Shown here piece after piece: positions 6,302-10,132 of a stretch of 10,132 nt of DNA; position 1 is the first letter of the stretch, and each line of letters opens with the position of its first letter. The position numbers and the translations under genes were made by a program. Under the pieces are notes generated by a model that was not told the DNA's origin, did no database searches, and was given only the letters and a program-made list of their open reading frames with translations. Source of the DNA: an uncultured Oscillibacter sp. (GTDB taxonomy: Bacteria; Bacillota; Clostridia; Oscillospirales; Oscillospiraceae); assembly GCA_947245315.1 (NCBI GenBank), contig CAMXNV010000071.1, forward strand, positions 1-10,132, read 5' to 3'.

Positions 6302-8344
6302 ATGGCAGACCTGAAAACGGACGTGCGCTACATCAAAGGCGTGGGCGAGCAGCGGGCCAAGGCCCTGGGGCGCCTGGGCATCCACACCCTGCGGGACCTG
6401 ATCTCCTGGTTCCCCCGGCGCTACGAGGACCGGACGGAGACCCGGCGGATCGCCGACCTGGTCCCCGGGGAGACGGCCTGCGTGGCCGCCATGGTGGCCG
6501 CCCCCCCGGCGGTCTCCCACATCCGCAAAGGCCTGGACCTGGTCAAGGTCCGGGCGGTGGACGCCTCCGGCGCTTTGGACATCACCTTCTTCAATCAGGC
6601 CTGGCTGAAAAACAGCCTCCGCACCGGCGAGACCTACGTCTTCTGCGGCAAGGCCGAGGGTGGAGGCCCCCGCCGCCGGATGGCCAACCCCATTGTGGAG
6701 CCCGAGGGCCGCCGGGAGGTGACGGGGCGCATCGTCCCCGTCTACCCCCTCACCGCCGGGGTCAGCCAGCTGGTCCTCTCCCGGTCCATCCGCCAGGGGC
6801 TGAACGCCTGCGGGGACATCCTCCCCGACGTGCTGCCGGACCAGGTCCGGCGGGACCACCAGCTCTGCCGGATCGGCTACGCCTATGAGAACATCCACTT
6901 CCCCGAGAGCGCCCAGGCCCTGGACCTGGCCCGGCGGCGGCTGGCCTTTGAGGAGCTGTTCCTCTTCACCCTGGGGCTCCGGCGGCTGCGCTGCCGGAGG
7001 GAGGCGGCGGAGGTGGAGCCCTTCCGCCCCGTGGACATGGAAGCATTCTACGGTGCCCTTCCCTTCTCCCTCACCGGGGCCCAGGCGCGGTGCATCGGCG
7101 AGGCCCTGGGGGACATGACCTCCGGCCGCCCCATGAACCGCCTCTGTCAGGGGGACGTGGGCTCCGGCAAAACCATGGTGGCCGCCGCCTGCGTCTACTT
7201 CTGCGTGAAGAACGGCCGCCAGGCCGCCCTGATGGCCCCCACGGAAATTCTGGCCCGGCAGCACTACCAGGGCCTGGCCCCCCTGATGGAGCCCCTGGGG
7301 GTCCGCTGCGCCCTGCTCACCGGGTCCACCCCCGCCAAGGAGAAGCGGGCCCTCGCCGCCGCCCTGGCCGCCGGGGAGATCGATTTTCTCGTGGGCACCC
7401 ACGCCCTCATCACCGGCGGGGTGGAGTACCGTTCGCTGGGGCTGGTGGTGACGGACGAGCAGCACCGCTTCGGCGTCGGGCAGCGGGCGGCCCTGGCCGC
7501 CAAGGGGGACCACCCCCACACCCTGGTCATGTCCGCCACCCCCATTCCCCGCACCCTGGCCCTGATTCTCTACGGCGATCTGGACGTGTCCGTGCTGGAC
7601 CAGCTCCCCCCCGGGCGGCAGCCGGTGCAGACCTCCTTTGTGGGCGGCGCGTACCATCCCCGGATTTACAAGTTCCTGCGGAAGCTGGTGGCCGAGGGGC
7701 GGCAGGCCTACATCGTCTGCCCCGCCGTGGACGAGAGCGAGGAGGACGGCCGGAAGGCCGTCACGGAATACGCCGGGAAGCTCCAGCGGGAGGTGTTTCC
7801 GGACCTCCGGGTGGCCTTTGTCCACGGGAGGATGAAGCCCAAGGAGAAGGAGGCCGTCATGGCCGCCTTCGCGGCCCGGGAGACGGACATCCTGGTGTCC
7901 ACCACGGTGATCGAGGTGGGCGTGGACGTGCCCAACGCCGCCGTCATGGTGGTGGAGAACGCGGAGCGCTTCGGCCTCAGCCAGCTCCACCAGCTCCGGG
8001 GCCGGGTGGGCCGGGGGCGGCACCAGTCCTACTGCATCCTGATCTCCGACAGCCGGAACGAGGAGACCCGGCAGCGCCTCAAAGTCATGGTGCAGACCGC
8101 CGACGGCTTCAAGATCGCCGAGGAGGACCTGCGCCTCCGGGGGCCCGGGGACTTCTTCGGCCAGCGGCAGCACGGCCTGCCGGGCCTCCGGGTGGCGGAC
8201 ATCGGCTGTGACGCCCTGCTGCTCCAGGAGGCCCAGGGGGCGGCGGATGCCCTGCTGGAGCGGGACCCGGAGCTGAAAACCTGCCCCGCCACGGCGGAGC
8301 GCATGGCGGAGCTGTTTACGGAGGCCACGATTTCTTTTTCCTGA
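6302..8344 (+). CDS. recG: ATP-dependent DNA helicase RecG
   Basis: RecG is a superfamily 2 double-stranded DNA translocase that reverses stalled replication forks and migrates Holliday junctions. 680 residues, close to the 693 of E. coli. The N-terminal wedge region (about 1-230) opens with VRYIKGVGEQRAKALGRLGI and contains the OB-fold. The motor shows Walker A GDVGSGKT (284-291, Lys290), motif II DEQH (385-388) in the RecG-typical form DEQHRFGV, motif III SATPIPRTLAL (from 411), TTVIEVGVDVPNA (motif V) and QLRGRVGRG (564-572, motif VI with the arginine fingers). The C-terminal block LRLRGPGDFFGQRQHGLPGLR matches the family. The start ATG has AAAGGAGG 9 nt upstream and its own promoter, so it is transcribed apart from the thyA operon. 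Nothing looks damaged. Confidence 0.97.
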   Translation: MADLKTDVRYIKGVGEQRAKALGRLGIHTLRDLISWFPRRYEDRTETRRIADLVPGETACVAAMVAAPPAVSHIRKGLDLVKVRAVDASGALDITFFNQAWLKNSLRTGETYVFCGKAEGGGPRRRMANPIVEPEGRREVTGRIVPVYPLTAGVSQLVLSRSIRQGLNACGDILPDVLPDQVRRDHQLCRIGYAYENIHFPESAQALDLARRRLAFEELFLFTLGLRRLRCRREAAEVEPFRPVDMEAFYGALPFSLTGAQARCIGEALGDMTSGRPMNRLCQGDVGSGKTMVAAACVYFCVKNGRQAALMAPTEILARQHYQGLAPLMEPLGVRCALLTGSTPAKEKRALAAALAAGEIDFLVGTHALITGGVEYRSLGLVVTDEQHRFGVGQRAALAAKGDHPHTLVMSATPIPRTLALILYGDLDVSVLDQLPPGRQPVQTSFVGGAYHPRIYKFLRKLVAEGRQAYIVCPAVDESEEDGRKAVTEYAGKLQREVFPDLRVAFVHGRMKPKEKEAVMAAFAARETDILVSTTVIEVGVDVPNAAVMVVENAERFGLSQLHQLRGRVGRGRHQSYCILISDSRNEETRQRLKVMVQTADGFKIAEEDLRLRGPGDFFGQRQHGLPGLRVADIGCDALLLQEAQGAADALLERDPELKTCPATAERMAELFTEATISFS

Positions 8345-8427
8345 GCGGAGAAGGCGGCGGTATGGCGCGAGCGTACCGGCAGTGTAAAAAATTTCAGGAA
8401 AGATGAACGGATTTCCTTCCGCCAATC

Positions 8428-8463
8428 GTGTTAGTGGTGAAGCCGGAACCGGCTACCAAACAC
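8428..8463 (+). promoter_or_regulatory. Leader hairpin just before the small-protein ribosome binding site
   Basis: An interrupted inverted repeat: GTGTT (8428-8432) pairs with AACAC (8459-8463), TGG (8435-8437) with CCA (8456-8458), and AGCCG (8441-8445) with CGGCT (8450-8454) around a GAAC loop. It ends 3 nt before GGAGG (8467-8471), so its folding could affect translation of the small repeat protein. The complementarity is seen directly; the role is inferred. Confidence 0.45.
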
Positions 8464-8477
8464 AATGGAGGAACAAT

Positions 8478-8759
8478 ATGAAAAAAGCGCTTTTTAGAGT
8501 TCTCGCAACGGTGATCGTACTGGCGGCGGTTGTTACCACGGCGCTCGCGGCGGGCCCCGGAGGAGGGCGTTCCTTCGTGGACGCGGACGGCGACGGGGTC
8601 TGTGACAACTGCGTCCCCGGCCAGGGCTGCGGCCTTGGATGCGGCGCGGGATTCGTGGACGCGGACGGCGACGGAATCTGTGACAACTACGCGCCCGGCC
8701 GGGGCTGCGGCTCCCACGGCGGCTGCGGAAATGGCTTTCGGGGCGGACGCGGCAGATAG
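8478..8759 (+). CDS. Small secreted protein with two Asp-rich DADGDG repeats
   Basis: 93 residues. Residues 1-24 are a clear signal peptide: MKKALFR, a hydrophobic core, then TALA with predicted cleavage before AGPGGG. The mature part (about 69 residues) holds two copies of FVDADGDG-[VI]-CDN, at 33-44 and 59-70, each with the DxDxDG spacing of calcium-binding EF-hand or thrombospondin type 3 loops. The rest is Gly/Cys-rich with seven cysteines in all, and the C-terminus is GFRGGRGR. The start at 8478 has GGAGG 6 nt upstream and gives the signal peptide at the exact N-terminus; a longer in-frame form from 8403 is rejected. It stands 18 bp before the sigma factor gene on the same strand, so it probably belongs to that regulon. 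Calcium binding is an inference, and I know no defined function. Confidence 0.85.
   Translation: MKKALFRVLATVIVLAAVVTTALAAGPGGGRSFVDADGDGVCDNCVPGQGCGLGCGAGFVDADGDGICDNYAPGRGCGSHGGCGNGFRGGRGR
8574..8687 (+). repeat. Two 36-nt coding repeats (period 78 nt)
   Basis: Copies at 8574-8609 and 8652-8687 both encode FVDADGDGxCDN. They are identical over the first 23 nt and again at CTGTGACAAC. The near-identity at DNA level suggests a recent internal duplication or conversion. Confidence 0.8.
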
Positions 8760-8777
8760 AGATAAAAGGAAACCACT

Positions 8778-9263
8778 ATGCGGAGCGAACAGGAGACGGT
8801 CAGGGCCATCGAACGGTATTCCGATACCGTTCGCCGGCTCTGCGCAATACATTTGAAAAATGACGCCGACACCGAGGACATATTTCAAACCGTGTTTTTG
8901 AAATATGTCCTTAGCTCCGTTTCCTTTGAAGACGGCGAACACGAGAAGGCGTGGTTCATCCGAGTTACCATCAACGCCTGCAAGGACCTGCTGAAAAGCT
9001 TTTTCCGCAGCCGCACCGTGTCCCTGGACGAGGTCCTGGAACTGCCGGCGGCGCTGGCCCCGGACCACAGGGATGTCTGGGACGCCGTGTTTTCACTCCC
9101 CCAGAAATACCGGGACGTGGTCTATCTGCATTACTTTGAGGATTACACCGCTCCGCAGATCAGCCGGATTTTGGGCAAAAATGTAAATACGGTCTATACG
9201 CTCCTGACGCGCTCCAAGCAGATGCTGAGGGAAAAGCTGGGGGATGAGTACGACTATGAATAG
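8778..9263 (+). CDS. ECF-type RNA polymerase sigma factor
   Basis: 161 residues, a minimal sigma-70 family member with only regions 2 and 4. Region 2 (about 8-75) includes CAIHLKNDADTEDIFQTVFLKYV, the core-binding and -10 recognition helices, and WFIRVTINACKDLLKS. Region 4 (about 100-156) includes LPQKYRDVVYLHYFEDY and the -35 recognition helix-turn-helix APQISRILGKNVNTVYTLLTRSKQML. AAAGGA lies 7-8 nt before the ATG. The gene is less GC-rich than recG. It overlaps the start of the RsgI-like anti-sigma gene by 8 bp (or 20 bp with the earlier start), a usual sign of translational coupling between a sigma factor and its inhibitor. The target promoters are unknown, but the operon itself is a natural candidate through autoregulation. 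Confidence 0.92.
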   Translation: MRSEQETVRAIERYSDTVRRLCAIHLKNDADTEDIFQTVFLKYVLSSVSFEDGEHEKAWFIRVTINACKDLLKSFFRSRTVSLDEVLELPAALAPDHRDVWDAVFSLPQKYRDVVYLHYFEDYTAPQISRILGKNVNTVYTLLTRSKQMLREKLGDEYDYE

Positions 9264-10132
9264 CGAGTTCAAGGAAATTTTCAGTCAAGTGCGGGCGGAG
9301 GAAGCGTTAAAGCACCGCACCATGGTATTTCTCGCCGGGAAAACCCGGGGATACACCCGGGTGGGAAGCCGAGCGCGCCGGTATCCCCTTTATGCCGCGG
9401 CATGTCTTCTGATGGTGCTGTTTGGGGGCCGCTGGCTTTACTTCACTCCCGTTGCGGAAATCAGCATCGATATCAACCCCTCCCTAGAATTGAGCGTCAA
9501 CCGGCTTGACCAAGTGATCGCCGTAAGGGATTTCAACGAGGACGGGCGGACCCTCGTTCAAGGGCTTGACGTGAAATACAAAACCTATACGGAGGCCATT
9601 GAGGAAATTTTGAGCCATGACCGGATCTCGGCGCTGCTGTCCGGCGACGAGGTCATGTCCATCACGGTCTCGGGCCCGGACGGGCCCCGCTCCGCCAGGA
9701 TGCTCTCGGAGGTGGAGGCATGCGCGGCCGGGCACGGAACCGCCCATTGCTACTTCGCCCCGAGGGAGGAGGCCGCCGCGGCCCATGAAATGGGGCTCTC
9801 CTGCGGAAGGTACAGGGCCTTTGTGGAATTGCAGCGCCTCGACCCGGACGTCACGCCCGAAGCCGTGCGGGAGATGACCATGCGGGAAATCTGGGAACAG
9901 ATCAACCGCCTCTCCCCGGACGGCGGAAGCGTCTTGCCGCCCTACGGCGGCCAGGGAAACGGGCATCATGGACATGGCGCAGCGCACAAGCGCCGGAGAA
10001 GGGCTTCTTCTCCGGCGCTTGTCCCTTATTCTTCTTCAAAGTCCTCCGCAGGGGCCTCCGCGGCGTCTCCGCCGCCCATTTTGATCTCCTGCCACTTGGC
10101 CTTGGTAATCAGCAGCTGCCGGGGCTTGGAGC
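9256..10132 (+). CDS. RsgI-like membrane anti-sigma factor, open at the right edge
   Basis: An unbroken frame of 292 codons from ATG 9256 to the window end; an in-frame ATG at 9244 (adding MSTT) is an alternative start. Residues 1-42 (MNSEFKEIFSQVRAEEALKHRT...) are the cytosolic sigma-binding part. Residues about 43-63 (YPLYAAACLLMVLFGGRWLYF) form one membrane helix. The outer part begins with AEISIDINPSLELSVNR (67-83), characteristic of the middle domain of RsgI-type anti-sigma factors, and continues to LSCGRYRAFVELQRLDPDVT and MREIWEQI (to about 216). A Gly/His-rich tail follows (GGQGNGHHGHG). Homologues would be expected to stop about here. Instead the frame runs on through a perfect hairpin (encoding HKRRRRASSPALV) and across the end of a convergent gene. 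It likely holds the adjacent sigma factor inactive until an external signal triggers release. Confidence 0.85.
   Translation, partial: MNSEFKEIFSQVRAEEALKHRTMVFLAGKTRGYTRVGSRARRYPLYAAACLLMVLFGGRWLYFTPVAEISIDINPSLELSVNRLDQVIAVRDFNEDGRTLVQGLDVKYKTYTEAIEEILSHDRISALLSGDEVMSITVSGPDGPRSARMLSEVEACAAGHGTAHCYFAPREEAAAAHEMGLSCGRYRAFVELQRLDPDVTPEAVREMTMREIWEQINRLSPDGGSVLPPYGGQGNGHHGHGAAHKRRRRASSPALVPYSSSKSSAGASAASPPPILISCHLALVISSCRGLE
9986..10022. terminator. Perfect 16-bp hairpin between convergent genes
   Basis: Arms 9986-10001 and 10007-10022 (ACAAGCGCCGGAGAAG and its exact complement) enclose a 5-nt loop. On the plus strand it is followed by CCCTTATTCTTCTTC, a pyrimidine-rich but imperfect U-tract. 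On the minus strand it begins 3 nt after the stop codon of the gene at 10026-10132, with no T-run behind it. It probably terminates transcription of the sigma/anti-sigma operon and perhaps also the convergent gene. Confidence 0.7.
10026..10132 (-). CDS. C-terminal end of an unidentified convergent gene
   Basis: The minus strand from the right edge reads as 34 codons ending in TAA (10028-10026): KPRQLLITKAKWQEIKMGGG, then DAAEAPAEDFEEE. The acidic tail, the GC-rich codon use and the hairpin directly after the stop support a real gene end. I cannot identify the protein from so short a piece. Confidence 0.65.
   Translation of the reverse strand, partial: SKPRQLLITKAKWQEIKMGGGDAAEAPAEDFEEE

Noticed and set aside
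8359..8377. GGTATG/CGTACC hairpin after recG as a recG terminator
   Set aside because: A 6-bp stem with a wobble pair and no T-run after it; I found no convincing recG terminator, so some read-through into the small-protein operon is possible.
8396..8417. AGGAAA/TTTCCT inverted repeat in the recG-small protein gap
   Set aside because: Only 6 bp with a 10-nt gap in a short AT-richer stretch; could well be chance and is not needed to explain the region.
5111..8425. Open reading frame of 1104 codons on the minus strand
   Set aside because: It lies antisense to DHFR copy 2, the DUF4304 gene and recG, is rich in Gly/Pro/His/Val/Leu as expected of a GC-rich shadow frame, and shows no domain I recognise. 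The plus-strand genes explain the region.
8403..8477. Longer N-terminus for the small secreted protein
   Set aside because: The 25 extra residues would bury the signal peptide inside the protein, overlap the leader hairpin, and lack a ribosome binding site as good as GGAGG before 8478.

Overview
The window is GC-rich, gene-dense bacterial DNA. The gene families, strong GGAGG-type ribosome binding sites and sigma-A style promoters point to a Gram-positive anaerobe of the Clostridia. An Oscillospiraceae member of the Flavonifractor/Lawsonibacter/Pseudoflavonifractor kind is my best guess, inferred from composition and protein style only. I see no rRNA, tRNA, CRISPR array, transposase or phage gene.

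Layout. Bases 1-3549 are on the minus strand. Read in the direction of transcription, they hold an AraC-family regulator (GTG start at 3549), a MATE-family efflux pump, and a diaminopimelate decarboxylase (lysA) that runs off the left edge. lysA has its own near-consensus promoter. A 221-bp divergent intergenic region (3550-3770) carries the promoter of a plus-strand folate/thymidylate operon: thyA, two tandem dihydrofolate reductase genes about 65 % identical in protein, and a DUF4304 protein. This operon ends in a very strong intrinsic terminator (6206-6247), whose T-tract also supplies the -35 region of the recG promoter.

Downstream of recG lies a compact three-gene module: a small secreted protein with two Asp-rich DADGDG repeats, an ECF-type sigma factor, and an RsgI-like membrane anti-sigma factor that overlaps the sigma gene. 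A long interrupted hairpin sits just before the ribosome binding site of the first gene. The anti-sigma reading frame is still open at the right edge and passes through a 16-bp perfect hairpin, antisense to the 3' end of a convergent minus-strand gene (10026-10132).

How the genes work together. ThyA converts dUMP to dTMP and turns methylene-tetrahydrofolate into dihydrofolate; the adjacent DHFR genes would regenerate tetrahydrofolate. The second DHFR copy has lost several cofactor-binding positions, so its function is open. The AraC regulator probably controls the MATE pump next to it. The sigma/anti-sigma pair probably senses an envelope or extracellular signal, with the small repeat protein as target or partner. 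The points most worth a second look are the diverged DHFR paralogue, the stop-less anti-sigma frame crossing a terminator-like hairpin, and the small-protein/sigma/anti-sigma module with its leader hairpin.
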